From assembly GCF_013761245.1 (NCBI RefSeq), contig NZ_JACDUT010000001.1, forward strand, positions 1 to 64,000: a stretch of DNA of 64,000 nucleotides. Reading direction: 5' to 3'. The position numbers and the translations under genes are program-made. The notes under the pieces are model-generated. The model ran no database searches, was not told the DNA's origin, and saw only the letters and a program-made list of their open reading frames with translations. Below are positions 43,678 to 53,073 of this stretch, one piece after another. How positions within the stretch are numbered: position 1 is the stretch's first letter; each line of letters opens with the position of its first letter. The stretch comes from Thermaerobacillus caldiproteolyticus. GTDB taxonomy: Bacteria > Bacillota > Bacilli > Bacillales > Anoxybacillaceae.

Positions 43678-44481
43678 GTGAAAAAAACCTTTGAACAAGA
43701 GGCGGCGTTTGAGCTGCAATTTTGGATGCAAATTCTCGGCGACCATTGTCGATTTATTGATGAATCCCTTGCTGAAAAAGAAACAAATGAAATCAAACGG
43801 GCCAAACAATTTATTTTTCTGTTTGATGAACTGCTAGAACAGGCACGTGGAGGATATGCAAGTTTACTAGAGCTCGTTAAGCGGGGAAAAGAAGCAGGCG
43901 AACAATTGCGGGTATTTAAACTTCATTTACTAAAAAGATTGTTAACAGATAAAATCAGCTTTTCTTTGTCCCCATCGTTTTTAAATCATATGGTCAACGA
44001 ACTGGATGAATGGTTGCGAATCGCTAGCTATCTCGTACAGAGGAAACTACCTCCTGCCGTTCATCCACTTCACCATGACCTACTATGGCTACTTGACGCT
44101 GCAGGTCACGCAGGGGCGATTAACGATCATTTGGATAGCGTCGAAAAAGAATTAAAGCAACAAAGTGATACGTTTACAAAAGAATGGGAAGCCTTTTACT
44201 TAAAAGCGATTGAGATGGCTGGATATTTGCGAACGAATCTATACGATTTCCCAGCATTAGCCCGCTTTCATCGGGACATTGAATTAGAGATGGTCATCTT
44301 CCAAAACTTTTTACACGAATTAGAAGAGATGGAGTTAAACAAAGAAATATTAGGGGTGTTAACACCGCTCATGGCGGACCACATGGCAAGAGAAGAATGT
44401 TATTACTTGCAGAAGCTCGCAGAGTCTACAAACGTTGTGAACCAGCCAGCTTGTACCCCGATAAAACCGAGAACAGAGTAA
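43678..44481 (+). CDS. DUF2935 protein, four-helix-bundle (ferritin-like) duplication
   Basis: 267 aa from GTG 43678, with GAGGTG seven bases upstream. Two similar helical halves: FELQFWMQILGDHCRFIDES, and HHDLLWLLDAAGHAGAINDH, with further FHRDIELEMVIFQNFLHELE and ADHMAREECYYLQKL. Conserved E/H residues in paired helices suggest a metal-binding bundle. The family is common in Bacillales but uncharacterised. It is divergent from the superoxide dismutase with a 116-bp gap. Confidence 0.8.
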   Translation: MKKTFEQEAAFELQFWMQILGDHCRFIDESLAEKETNEIKRAKQFIFLFDELLEQARGGYASLLELVKRGKEAGEQLRVFKLHLLKRLLTDKISFSLSPSFLNHMVNELDEWLRIASYLVQRKLPPAVHPLHHDLLWLLDAAGHAGAINDHLDSVEKELKQQSDTFTKEWEAFYLKAIEMAGYLRTNLYDFPALARFHRDIELEMVIFQNFLHELEEMELNKEILGVLTPLMADHMAREECYYLQKLAESTNVVNQPACTPIKPRTE

Positions 44482-44585
44482 AAAATGAAAGCGGTATAGG
44501 CCTGCTTTGAAAATCAAACGTTTCTCCCGTATCGAAGTGTTTGGATGCTCAAAAGTACAGGACGCTAACAAACAAAAGCACAAAA

Positions 44586-44624
44586 AATAAAACGGCTGTC
44601 TCCCGACACATAAGGAGACAGCTC
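44586..44624 (-). terminator. Terminator after ypuI
   Basis: AGCTGTCTCC / GGAGACAGC stem, 10-nt loop, then GTTTTATTTTTT on the minus strand. Confidence 0.85.
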
Positions 44625-44630
44625 CGATTG

Positions 44631-45122
44631 TTATTTCGATTGAATGATTTTCGTGCGATAATCAGTCTCGTAAAATTCGAGCTCCTCGCGAATCGTTTGA
44701 AATCCACTTTCGAGCGATGAGAGAAGGTTTTTGAATGAAGAAGGTGGCGTTTGCCGGAATTTAATGGAATTTCTCCCTGTGTATGCTGAGCGGCTATCTT
44801 CATACCAAGTATCGCCTTTTGGCGCAAAAAATTCGGAAATGCACGAATGATAAATGCGATAAAGGACCTTTTCTGCCGCAGCTTTGCGAAACGGCTCATC
44901 GCTTAACACAACTCGGCATGCTTCTAAGCCTTCTTCACAATAAACAACAAGGCGCCGTAAATTCGAAAACAATTGTTCATAGTACGCTTTGTTTCCACCT
45001 TCTTGCTCATGGAGCAATCCAGTAATCGTCGTTTCATTCAAGTAGTCAGAAATGGCTTTCACCGTTTGTTGCAAAAACGCTTCAACTTGTTTCGTTTGGC
45101 TCATGACGATGGAATTTCCCAT
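44631..45122 (-). CDS. ypuI: YpuI, DUF3907 family
   Basis: 163 aa, soluble. Mainly helical (TKQVEAFLQQTVKAISDYLN; YEQLFSNLRRLVVYCEEGLE) with a central conserved YHSCISEFFAPKGDTWYEDS and YTGRNSIKF. Same place as B. subtilis ypuI, between dacB and scpB. Its function is not known. Last gene of the scpA-scpB-(45145)-ypuI group. Confidence 0.82.
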   Translation of the reverse strand: MGNSIVMSQTKQVEAFLQQTVKAISDYLNETTITGLLHEQEGGNKAYYEQLFSNLRRLVVYCEEGLEACRVVLSDEPFRKAAAEKVLYRIYHSCISEFFAPKGDTWYEDSRSAYTGRNSIKFRQTPPSSFKNLLSSLESGFQTIREELEFYETDYRTKIIQSK

Positions 45123-45144
45123 ACGAAAAGACCCCCATATCCGT

Positions 45145-45564
45145 TTAAGATGGCTGTGTAATAAAAAGGAGAGGTGACGTTAATTCATATTCTCCTTTTG
45201 TTTCTAAGGCTGCAAAAATCTCGGGAAGCTTTGTAAATTCAATATGCTCAAAATAGCGGCGGAATTCCTTTTCTTCATTGACATAGACGCGCTTGCGATG
45301 ACGGAAACTTGGATTTTTCAACAAGCAAACGAGTGCGACAATATCCTTGAAATAGACATCGCGCCCTTGAACGGAAAAAATCGGGTCTTGTTCATATGGA
45401 GTAAAGGACGGAAATGCCTCTTCAAAATAACGTACATATAACACATGCAGTGTCTTCTCATCTCCGTCTTCCACGAACGTCACTTCCGACCGATTAAAAA
45501 AGTCTTCGGACGTATTCGGCTGCGCTTTTTCTAATTCGTATCCTTGACATCGGTGGATCCGCAT
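45145..45564 (-). CDS. Uncharacterised protein between scpB and ypuI
   Basis: 139 aa, soluble, no recognised domain. Mixed alpha/beta composition: SEVTFVEDGDEKTLHVLYVR, SVQGRDVYFKDIVALVCLLK, KRVYVNEEKEFRRYFEHIEF. Codon use and spacing (22 bp from ypuI) look native. A GGGGGC segment near the start may act as ribosome site. I cannot match it to the B. subtilis gene order at this spot. Confidence 0.65.
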   Translation of the reverse strand: MRIHRCQGYELEKAQPNTSEDFFNRSEVTFVEDGDEKTLHVLYVRYFEEAFPSFTPYEQDPIFSVQGRDVYFKDIVALVCLLKNPSFRHRKRVYVNEEKEFRRYFEHIEFTKLPEIFAALETKGEYELTSPLLFITQPS

Positions 45565-45626
45565 ACACTAAGCCCCCTTTAACCGCGAGAACAAAGACAA
45601 AATAAGCTACTTCTATCTTATCATAA

Positions 45627-46217
45627 TCACGTCTGTTCGTTAAAAGTTTCTTCAAATTTTTCAAAGAATAAATCCGCCTCTCGCTCCATGTTTTCGTCTT
45701 CACTCAATTCCGGCAGCTGTGGCAGCTCTTCTAACGTTTTTAAACCAAAATAGTCTAAAAATTCCTTTGTCGTTCCGTATAAAATCGGCCTGCCTGTTCC
45801 TTCCGCCCTTCCCACTTCTTTCACGAGCGCCTTGGCAATTAACGTTTGCAACGGCTTATCGCTTTTTACGCCGCGAATTTCTTCGATTTCCGCTCTTGTA
45901 ATCGGCTGGCGATAAGCAACAATGGCTAACGTTTCGAGCGCTGCTTGCGATAAAGACGAAGAACCCGGTGATTCAACTAGCTTTTTTAAATAAGGAGCAT
46001 GCTCTTTCTTTGTCGCCAGTTGAAACACGCCTGCCAGCTCAATAAGATGAATACCACGGCTTTGCTGGTTATAATCCTCTTTGAGCTCCTCGATGATGGT
46101 CAATGCTTGTTCGTCGTTGACATCAAGCACGGACGCAATTTGTTTGAGCGACAGTCCTTCATCTCCGGCAGCGAATAATAATCCTTCGACAATCGCTTTA
46201 TATTCACTCATCTCCAT
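45627..46217 (-). CDS. scpB: Segregation and condensation protein B
   Basis: 196 aa kleisin-interacting subunit of the SMC-ScpAB condensin. Two winged-helix domains: [20 protein letters not shown] and [20 protein letters not shown], followed by [20 protein letters not shown]. Overlaps scpA by 14 bp. Confidence 0.95.
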   Translation of the reverse strand: MEMSEYKAIVEGLLFAAGDEGLSLKQIASVLDVNDEQALTIIEELKEDYNQQSRGIHLIELAGVFQLATKKEHAPYLKKLVESPGSSSLSQAALETLAIVAYRQPITRAEIEEIRGVKSDKPLQTLIAKALVKEVGRAEGTGRPILYGTTKEFLDYFGLKTLEELPQLPELSEDENMEREADLFFEKFEETFNEQT

Positions 46218-46968
46218 TTTGTGTCATCCTTTCGTTGCTAGAGATGAAAATATCGGCAAAATTTCGTTCTTGTTCAATGATGATTAAGTTTTTTTTCATG
46301 AGTTCTAAAATCGCTAAAAATGTCACAACAATATGCTCGCGGTCATAGTGAGGGAACAAGTCGTAAAAATTTTTCCGCTTTCGTGTTCTTCGCAATTCGC
46401 TTAAAATTTCATCCATTCGTTTTTCGATGGAAATCTCTTGACGCGTAATTTTCGTATGAAGCGGTTTTTGTAATTTTTTCCGGCGCAATAATTTTGAAAG
46501 AGCCCCGAGCATATCGTATACATTCACATCAAGCGGCCGTTTTTCCACTTCAACAGCTGTGGCATAGGCGCTTAAATCGCTCGGCGGTTTCGTAAATAAA
46601 AGCGCGCGCTCTTCTTCTCTCTTTTTTAGTTCATGTGCCGCTTCTTTAAATTTTTTATATTCCAACAACCGCTGCATTAATTCTTCCCGTGGATCCTCGT
46701 CGATCGGTTCCATTCCTTCATCCAATCTTTCTTCCTCATGCTTTGGCAACAACATTTTGCTTTTGATAGCAAGAAGCGTCGCTGCCATCACTAAATATTC
46801 GCTTGCAATATCAAGCTCAAGCTCTTGCATCGCATGAATATACGCCATATATTGTTCCGTAATTTCCGCGACAGGAATGTCATAAATATCAATTTCATAG
46901 CGGTTAATTAAATGCAATAAAAGGTCGAGCGGACCTTCAAACGCCTCAATTTTTACATTGTATTGCAC
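46204..46968 (-). CDS. scpA: Segregation and condensation protein A
   Basis: Kleisin of the bacterial condensin. 254 aa. N-terminal [40 protein letters not shown], and a C-terminal winged helix ([20 protein letters not shown]). Start chosen at GTG 46968: GGTGGG lies six bases upstream and the N-terminus then matches other ScpA. Upstream ATG codons would put the ribosome site at or inside the start. Confidence 0.94.
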   Translation of the reverse strand: MQYNVKIEAFEGPLDLLLHLINRYEIDIYDIPVAEITEQYMAYIHAMQELELDIASEYLVMAATLLAIKSKMLLPKHEEERLDEGMEPIDEDPREELMQRLLEYKKFKEAAHELKKREEERALLFTKPPSDLSAYATAVEVEKRPLDVNVYDMLGALSKLLRRKKLQKPLHTKITRQEISIEKRMDEILSELRRTRKRKNFYDLFPHYDREHIVVTFLAILELMKKNLIIIEQERNFADIFISSNERMTQNGDE

Positions 46969-47106
46969 ATTCATCCCACCATTTTTCAACTACACTACCG
47001 TTAAGTATAGACGATAATACAGCGTTGTCCAATATGATTTTTCAAATTCCTACACACTACGCACAATATGATACAATACGATTACAATGAATAGAAAGGT
47101 CGTGTA

Positions 47107-47625
47107 ATGATGTATCCGAACTCCTATATCGACTATTTGCTTCATTTTCACACAGACCGTGATTATTTTGAATGTCACGAAATACTAGAAGAGCATTGGA
47201 AACAAGATGGACGAAAACAGGTGTGGGTCGTTCTTATTCAAATCGCTGTGGCTCTGTACCATCATCGGCGCGGGAATGATCGAGGAGCGCGGCGAATGAT
47301 GCAAAAAGCGCTGTCGCTTCTCGAAGGGGAAAAAGCAGCAATCGAACGGTTAGGACTGGATTATTCACAGCTAAAACAGCAACTGCAGCACTACATCGAA
47401 CGGCTCGATAAAGGTGAACCGTATCGAAGCATTGAACTTCCGATTTTCGACGTTCAATTGTTAAAAACGTGCCAGATGATATGCCGCGAGCGCGGGCTTG
47501 TATGGGGAAAAGAAAGCGATCTTCATAACGAATTTTTGCTGCATAAACATAAGTTGCGCGACCGCTCCGATGTCATAGAAGCACGCGAACAGAAGAAAAA
47601 AGCGAAGAGGCAGTCTAACAAGTAA
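47107..47625 (+). CDS. DUF309 protein (YpuF-like)
   Basis: 172 aa. Conserved DUF309 block FHTDRDYFECHEILEEHWK (about 14-32), WVVLIQIAVALYHHRRGNDR and ARRMMQKALSLLE. The HE...H pattern suggests a helical fold with possible metal binding, unproven. ATG at 47107 with AAAGGT. It is convergent with ribT, as in Bacillus species. Confidence 0.85.
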   Translation: MMYPNSYIDYLLHFHTDRDYFECHEILEEHWKQDGRKQVWVVLIQIAVALYHHRRGNDRGARRMMQKALSLLEGEKAAIERLGLDYSQLKQQLQHYIERLDKGEPYRSIELPIFDVQLLKTCQMICRERGLVWGKESDLHNEFLLHKHKLRDRSDVIEAREQKKKAKRQSNK

Positions 47626-47650
47626 ATCATTTTACTTTATAGACAGCCTC
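47607..47650. terminator. Bidirectional hairpin between ypuF-like gene and ribT
   Basis: Long imperfect inverted repeat: GAGGC, GTCTA and AGTAAA arms pair with TTTACT, TAGAC and GCCTC around a TCAT loop. T-tracts are weak, so efficiency is uncertain. It includes the last codons of the plus-strand gene. Confidence 0.55.
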
Positions 47651-47657
47651 TATGCTC

Positions 47658-48062
<405 letters not shown>

Positions 48063-48126
48063 TCATTACGTATTATAAACGTTCTTGTTATTATTGTGAA
48101 CTCCTCATTGCCTTTTTACACATGGT

Positions 48127-48591
48127 TTATGAAAAAGAACGGAGAAGGTTCGCCATTTCGATGGCGCTAACCGCTGCTTCCCAACCTTTATTGCCCGCTT
48201 TTGTTCCGGCGCGTTCAATCGCTTGTTCAATCGTCTCTGTCGTTAGTACGCCAAAAATGACCGGAGTTCCTGTTGATAACGACGCATGGGAAACTCCTTT
48301 GGCCACCTCGTTGCACACGTAATCATAATGACTTGTTGCGCCGCGAATAACCGTACCTAGGGCAATCACTGCATCATATTGCTTCGATTCTGCCATTTTT
48401 TTCGCTACAAGCGGAATTTCAAATGCTCCCGGCACCCATGCCACGGTAACATCCTGTTCTTCAATACCGTGTCGTTTTAAACCATCTAATGCTCCCGACA
48501 ACAATTTGCTTGTAATGAATTCATTAAATCGTGAAACGACAATTCCGATTTTTAATCCCGTACCTACTAGATTTCCTTCCATGATTCTCAT
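48127..48591 (-). CDS. ribH: 6,7-dimethyl-8-ribityllumazine synthase
   Basis: Condenses ArP with 3,4-dihydroxybutanone phosphate; forms the 60-mer capsid. 154 aa. [80 protein letters not shown] are diagnostic, with the catalytic His in the TSHYDYV segment. Good GGAGGGG upstream. Confidence 0.97.
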   Translation of the reverse strand: MRIMEGNLVGTGLKIGIVVSRFNEFITSKLLSGALDGLKRHGIEEQDVTVAWVPGAFEIPLVAKKMAESKQYDAVIALGTVIRGATSHYDYVCNEVAKGVSHASLSTGTPVIFGVLTTETIEQAIERAGTKAGNKGWEAAVSAIEMANLLRSFS

Positions 48592-48669
48592 CCAAAACCC
48601 CTCCTAAATTCATTTCCGCTAACTGTTTTCATCATAATACAATTTTTACAAAATCGCGACAAGGTTTTC

Positions 48670-49863
48670 TTAAAAATGCAACATATGGCCTAATTTTTCG
48701 TATTTTGTTTTTAAATATTTTTCATTTTCCTTTTTCACCGGCATTTGTAGTGGTACACGCTCTACAACTTCTAGGTCATATCCCTTTAACCCAGCAATTT
48801 TTCGTGGATTGTTCGTAAGGAGTCGCATTTTCGTTACGCCCAAATCTTTTAAAATTTGCGCACCGATTCCGTAATCACGCAAATCAGCAGGGAAACCGAG
48901 CTTTTCGTTTGCCTCTACCGTGTCGTATCCTTGCTCTTGTAGTTTATACGCACGCAATTTGTTGATCAAGCCGATACCGCGACCTTCTTGACGCATATAT
49001 AACAAAATGCCCCGACCTTCTTCTTCAATTTGCCGAAGCGCAGCATGAAGCTGCGGACCGCAGTCGCAACGATACGAACCAAACACATCGCCTGTTAAGC
49101 ACTCGGAATGAACGCGGACAAGAATCGGTTCATCTGGAATAACTTCGCCTTTAACAAGTGCTACATGCTCTTTTCCGTCCACTGAATTCGTATATCCGAT
49201 CGCTTTAAACTCACCGAATTCAGTCGGAAGCGTAATTTCGACTTCACGTTTGACCAGTTTTTCTTTTCGGTTTCGATACTTAATTAGGTCTTTAATCGTA
49301 ATCATTTTTAAATCAAATTCATCAGCGATTTGCCGTAAGTCCGGCACGCGCGCCATCGTTCCATCTTCCTTAATAATTTCGCAAATGACTCCAGCCGGTT
49401 TCGCTCCGCATAAACGAGCTAAATCAACCGCTGCTTCCGTGTGACCAGCGCGACGCAACACGCCCCCTTTTTTCGCAACGAGCGGAAAAATGTGACCTGG
49501 ACGTTTAAAATCGCTCGCTTTCGCATTCGGGTTAAGAAGCTCCTGAATCGTCGTTGCCCGTTCGTAGGCACTAATGCCTGTTGTCGTTGATTTGTGGTCG
49601 ACGCTCACCGTAAATGCTGTCCCGTGAGAATCCGTATTATGGTTAACCATCGGCGCTAAATCGAGCTTATCAGCGAGCTCCTCGGTAATCGGAACACATA
49701 CAAGACCACGTCCGTACTTAATCATAAAGTTAATGACTTCCGGTGTGGCTTTTTCCGCTAATGCGACGAAATCTCCTTCATTTTCGCGATCCTCATCATC
49801 GCAAACAATAATGACATTTCCTTGCATTAATTCGTAAATCGCTTCTTCAATCGTGTTGAACAT
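48670..49863 (-). CDS. ribBA: Bifunctional DHBP synthase / GTP cyclohydrolase II
   Basis: 397 aa. N-terminal RibB ([66 protein letters not shown]). C-terminal RibA with zinc cysteines ([20 protein letters not shown]) and [10 protein letters not shown]. Supplies both precursors of the flavin ring. Separated from ribE by a repeat copy (49912-50040). Confidence 0.97.
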   Translation of the reverse strand: MFNTIEEAIYELMQGNVIIVCDDEDRENEGDFVALAEKATPEVINFMIKYGRGLVCVPITEELADKLDLAPMVNHNTDSHGTAFTVSVDHKSTTTGISAYERATTIQELLNPNAKASDFKRPGHIFPLVAKKGGVLRRAGHTEAAVDLARLCGAKPAGVICEIIKEDGTMARVPDLRQIADEFDLKMITIKDLIKYRNRKEKLVKREVEITLPTEFGEFKAIGYTNSVDGKEHVALVKGEVIPDEPILVRVHSECLTGDVFGSYRCDCGPQLHAALRQIEEEGRGILLYMRQEGRGIGLINKLRAYKLQEQGYDTVEANEKLGFPADLRDYGIGAQILKDLGVTKMRLLTNNPRKIAGLKGYDLEVVERVPLQMPVKKENEKYLKTKYEKLGHMLHF

Positions 49864-49911
49864 ACAAGCCCCCCTTTTTTAATAGCTATGAAAGGATAAA
49901 TTTTGATTTAC

Positions 49912-50040
49912 TGTCCAGCCCGGCGGCTAGCTCTCTTGTGGCAAATAATCTTTTCCCTTGAAGTGCAAGCACTTCTGTGGACGAAGAACATTTACTCACC
50001 GCGGAGCCAGGATGGCGGCATTTCGCCGCCCCGCTTTTCT
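49912..50040. repeat. Dispersed intergenic repeat, copy 2 (inside the rib operon)
   Basis: Begins TGTCCAGC, has the core AGCTCTCTTGTGGC, TTGAAGTGCAAGCACTTCTG, GACGAAGAACATTT and GGCATTTCGCC, and ends CCGCTTTTCT at the ribE stop codon. The GAAGTGC / GCACTTC hairpin is perfect here. It is transcribed as part of the operon. Confidence 0.8.
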
Positions 50041-50690
50041 TAATAACCGTGCTCTTTTAAAAATTCGAGAGTAATGCGTGAGCGTTGTTCCGGTTCTTGT
50101 TTTCTGGCAAGAAACTGTTCCACATATTTTCCGATAACGTCACACTCAATATTCACAATATCTCCAACTTGTTTGTCGCCTAAAATCGTTTCCGCGCGCG
50201 TGTGCGGAATCAGTGAAATTGTAAAGGTGTCATCGGTGAGCCCGAAAATCGTTAAGCTCGTTCCATCAACAGCCACCGATCCCTTTAAAATCATATATTT
50301 ACGCAACTCTTTCGGCACTTTAATATCGTAATAAACAGCATTCGCCACCGGTTCTTTACGAATAATTTCCCCAATTCCGTCGACATGTCCAGAAACGAAA
50401 TGACCACCGAACCGTCCGTTTGCCGCCATTGCTCGTTCTAAGTTCACTTTTGCCCCTCGCGTTAATGTGCGCAGCGACGTCGCTCGCACCGTTTCCGGCA
50501 TGACATCAACGGTAAAAGAACGGTTCGTAAACGAAGTGACCGTCAAGCAAACCCCGTTGACAGCAATGCTGTCACCGAGCCGAACATCTTCTAAAATTTT
50601 TTTTGCGCCAATCGTGATGACAATCGCTTCTCCCGACTGCTTCATTTGTTCAATCGTACCGACTTCTTCAATAATTCCAGTAAACATCAT
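50040..50690 (-). CDS. ribE: Riboflavin synthase alpha chain
   Basis: 216 aa with the two repeated barrels: MFTGIIEEVGTIEQMKQSG, SIAVNGVCLTVTSFTNRSFT, GGHFVSGHVDGIGEI and SVAVDGTSLTIFGL. Dismutes two lumazine molecules into riboflavin. The start overlaps the ribD stop by 4 bp; the stop codon abuts the repeat copy. Confidence 0.97.
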   Translation of the reverse strand: MMFTGIIEEVGTIEQMKQSGEAIVITIGAKKILEDVRLGDSIAVNGVCLTVTSFTNRSFTVDVMPETVRATSLRTLTRGAKVNLERAMAANGRFGGHFVSGHVDGIGEIIRKEPVANAVYYDIKVPKELRKYMILKGSVAVDGTSLTIFGLTDDTFTISLIPHTRAETILGDKQVGDIVNIECDVIGKYVEQFLARKQEPEQRSRITLEFLKEHGY

Positions 50691-51787
50691 CGCTCACCCT
50701 TTTGATTTGGTATGGCCACAATTTTGATATCCGGCCCGATCGTTTCGACGCTTTTAATTTTTAGTTTCATCACATCAGCCATGCTTGCAAAGCCGCTGCC
50801 TCCAATAGGACCTGGTGCCTCTTTTCCACCGATGATTTTCGGCGCGATATACGCCACCATTTCGTTGACTGCCTTTGCTTGAAGAAAGCTCCCATGCACG
50901 CTGGCTCCCCCTTCGACGAACAAAGACGTTACCCGCTTTTCGCCAAGCACTTTTAACAATTTACGAATGTCGATGTTCGCTTCGTTCATTTTTATCACTT
51001 GTACATTTCGCCTGCGATATGGCATGATGCTTTCCTCTTTTACTTGATTCCCAACGACAATCCACGTTTCTGCCGCTCCGTCATTGACGACGTTTGCCTC
51101 AAGCGGCGTGCGTAAGTGCGTATCTAAAATGACGCGAATCGGGTTTTTTCCTCCTTCGGGAAGTCTCACCGTTAAACTTGGATTATCGGCAATCACAGTG
51201 TTCACTCCGACAAGAATCGCATCATGCATAGCGCGATAACGATGGGCATCTTGGCGTGCTGCTTCCGATGTAATCCATTTGCTTTCCCCGGTCGTCGTCG
51301 CGATTTTCCCATCTAAGCTGCTCGCATATTTCAACGTGACAAACGGTGTTTTTGTCGCGATATAGTGGAAAAAGATGCGATTTAACTCATCCGCTTCCTC
51401 TTTGAGCACGCCAACCTCTACATCAATGCCTGCATTTTGCAGTTTTTTTATTCCCTTTCCAGCAACGAGCGGATTCGGGTCTGTTGTTGCGATGACGACT
51501 CGTTTGACCCCTGTGTCCACTAATAAATCCGCGCATGGGGGCGTTTTTCCGAAATGACTGCATGGCTCAAGCGTCACATACACGGTTGCGTTCTTCGCTT
51601 TCTCTCCTGCCATGCGAATCGCGTGAACTTCCGCATGCGGCTCCCCCGCTTTTAAATGCGCACCCAAGCCGATAATTTCCCCGTCTTTCACAACAACAGC
51701 ACCGACGACCGGGTTCGGAGATGTCTGTCCGATTCCCGCTTTCGCTAACTCAATGGCCAATCGCATATACTGTTCGTCGTGTTGCAT
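50687..51787 (-). CDS. ribD: Bifunctional pyrimidine deaminase / reductase RibD
   Basis: 366 aa. Deaminase domain with zinc site PHAEVHAI and LEPCSHFGKTPPCADLL, then reductase domain with TLKYASSLDGKIATTTGESK, ILVGVNTVIADNPSLTVR and SLFVEGGASVHGSFL. Start ATG 51787 with AAGGGGGCG upstream; the longer frame starting 51811 lies inside the leader terminator tail. First gene of the rib operon. Confidence 0.95.
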   Translation of the reverse strand: MQHDEQYMRLAIELAKAGIGQTSPNPVVGAVVVKDGEIIGLGAHLKAGEPHAEVHAIRMAGEKAKNATVYVTLEPCSHFGKTPPCADLLVDTGVKRVVIATTDPNPLVAGKGIKKLQNAGIDVEVGVLKEEADELNRIFFHYIATKTPFVTLKYASSLDGKIATTTGESKWITSEAARQDAHRYRAMHDAILVGVNTVIADNPSLTVRLPEGGKNPIRVILDTHLRTPLEANVVNDGAAETWIVVGNQVKEESIMPYRRRNVQVIKMNEANIDIRKLLKVLGEKRVTSLFVEGGASVHGSFLQAKAVNEMVAYIAPKIIGGKEAPGPIGGSGFASMADVMKLKIKSVETIGPDIKIVAIPNQKGER

Positions 51788-51813
51788 CACGTCCGCCCCC
51801 TTTTTTGGCATAA

Positions 51814-51841
51814 AGAAAACCCTAGGTCAAAAGCCCTAGGG
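51814..51841 (-). terminator. Attenuator terminator upstream of ribD
   Basis: CCCTAGG / CCTAGGG stem with 8-nt loop, followed by TTTTCTTT on the minus strand, 27 bp before the ribD start. It would stop transcription when FMN occupies the riboswitch. Confidence 0.85.
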
Positions 51842-52119
51842 CAGGATTATGTAAGAATCACAATGACATTTACATTTTTTGAATGTCAAACAACAGCACA
51901 TAACCAAATGTGATATAGCTGTCTCCTAAAGAAAGCTGTTCGCCCCCCTGATCGAACAAGAACGTCTGCAGATAAATGAATTTGTCCGCCAAACCGTTCG
52001 TTGTTCGATCAATATCACGTGCAAACGTGACACGACAGCAAACAAAAGGTTGCCTGTACTTGTTGAAAAGCATGCACTAATAGCAACAATCTTTGAAAGC
52101 AGCTTTTCCATTGCGTGTG
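51842..52119 (-). other. Long leader between FMN aptamer and attenuator, with a broken reading frame
   Basis: The minus strand opens at ATG 52111 (EKLLSKIVAISACFSTS) and, after a frame change, continues at about 52035 as RDIDRTTNGLADKFIYLQTF and then QLSLGDSYITFGYVLLFD to a stop at 51870. The peptide looks protein-like but I do not recognise it. It may be a decayed small gene or unspecific leader RNA. Confidence 0.35.
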
Positions 52120-52125
52120 CTGTGT

Positions 52126-52255
52126 GATCCTTCTCCCATCCAGACTATACTGTCGGCTCCGGAATTGCACCGGATCGTGCCTATACGGCTCGCGGGCTGA
52201 GAAACGCTTTCGTTTCATTACCGCCGGTCGGGAATTTCACCCTGCCCCGAAGGAT
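52126..52255 (-). promoter_or_regulatory. FMN riboswitch (RFN element) of the rib operon
   Basis: Minus strand shows CGGGGCAGGGTGAAATTCCC, ACCGGCGGTAATG, AGCCCGCGAGCC, and CAGTATAGTCTGGATGGGAG. The segments and lengths match the ribU aptamer at 7607-7734. Controls ribD-ribE-ribBA-ribH-ribT. Confidence 0.97.
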
Positions 52256-52319
52256 ACCCTATATTCAATTTTTTATCATTATAGCACAATAAAGCCATTT
52301 GTCTATTCTCAAATGCTCA

Positions 52320-52409
52320 TCAGCCAGCAATGAACAGCCAGTATGCAAGCCCCCAGAGCAAACTTGCTCCCAGTAAAATAAAAAATAACAGCCAATTTTT
52401 GCGATTCAT
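52320..52409 (-). CDS. 29-aa predicted membrane miniprotein
   Basis: ATG 52409 with AGAGGTGA seven bases upstream, stop TGA 52322-52320. Sequence MNRKNWLLFFILLGASL, then LWGLAYWLFIAG: a basic N-terminus and a single Trp-rich hydrophobic helix. It lies between the rib leader and the GntR cassette on the minus strand. Not recognised. Confidence 0.55.
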   Translation of the reverse strand: MNRKNWLLFFILLGASLLWGLAYWLFIAG

Positions 52410-52431
52410 TTGCTTCACCTCTTAGTTCAAT

Positions 52432-52474
52432 TATACAAAAAAGACCTAATAGAAGCGAATCTGTTAAAGTCTTT
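52432..52474. repeat. Terminator-like direct repeat, left copy
   Basis: TATACAAAAAAGAC, then TAA, AG, GC and AATCTGTTAA, GTCTTT in the same order and spacing as at 54360-54401. The hairpin arms are decayed compared with the right copy. Confidence 0.75.
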
Positions 52475-52633
52475 AGTCATTTATCGTTCCAACAAAAGCA
52501 AACCAATTGTTGTGGGCAATGGACATAGGAAACTTCAATTTTTAATTTATTACTAGTTAGTTTATAGTGCGAAAAAAATACTATCTGTGGCCAAAGAATT
52601 TTTTACTGAAAATTATATATTTTTTTATTTTAT

Positions 52634-52656
52634 TTGTTATACTATATGTATAACAA
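52634..52656. promoter_or_regulatory. Perfect palindromic operator before the GntR gene
   Basis: TTGTTATAC and GTATAACAA are perfect inverted half-sites around a TATAT centre. The left half includes a TATACT -10-like sequence. It ends 21 bp before the start codon. Likely autorepression site of the adjacent GntR protein. Confidence 0.7.
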
Positions 52657-52677
52657 TAATATTAAGGAGGACACTTT

Positions 52678-53073
52678 ATGTTGATCGAATTAGATTTTCA
52701 ATCAGACATTCCGATTTACATGCAGCTTGTTCACGCCATTATAGAAGGCATTGCTACCGGGGAATTAAAGCCAGGTGACAAACTACCTCCTGTACGAACA
52801 TTAGCCGCTGATTTAGGAGTAAATATGCTTACAGTGAACAAAGCTTACCAACATTTAAAACAGCTAGGCTTCATTCAAATTCACCGTAAGAAAGGAGCTG
52901 TCATTAACAGCGAAGAAATAAGAAAAGCGGATGATAAGTTTTATAAGCGATTATTTGCTTCTCTTCGGCCTTTGGCAATGGAATCCGTTTGTCGGCATTT
53001 AACCAAAAGTCAGTTTTTAACACTTTGTTCAGAAATTTTCGAAGAAATCGAACTCAAGGGAGGCAAATGTTAA
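52678..53073 (+). CDS. GntR-family regulator, YhcF/YtrA subfamily
   Basis: 131 aa. Winged helix: DIPIYMQLVHAIIEGIATGE, GDKLPPVRTLAADLGVNMLT, NKAYQHLKQLGFIQIHRKKG (about 10-73). The C-terminal part is a short helical tail, with no UTRA or large effector domain: typical of the YtrA subfamily that controls a neighbouring membrane gene. AAGGAGG precedes ATG. The stop overlaps the next start (TAATG). Confidence 0.9.
   Translation: MLIELDFQSDIPIYMQLVHAIIEGIATGELKPGDKLPPVRTLAADLGVNMLTVNKAYQHLKQLGFIQIHRKKGAVINSEEIRKADDKFYKRLFASLRPLAMESVCRHLTKSQFLTLCSEIFEEIELKGGKC

Noticed and set aside
52015-52333. Several frames on both strands across the rib leader
   Set aside because: They overlap the FMN aptamer, whose conserved RNA blocks explain the sequence; only the part between aptamer and attenuator was kept as a possible remnant.
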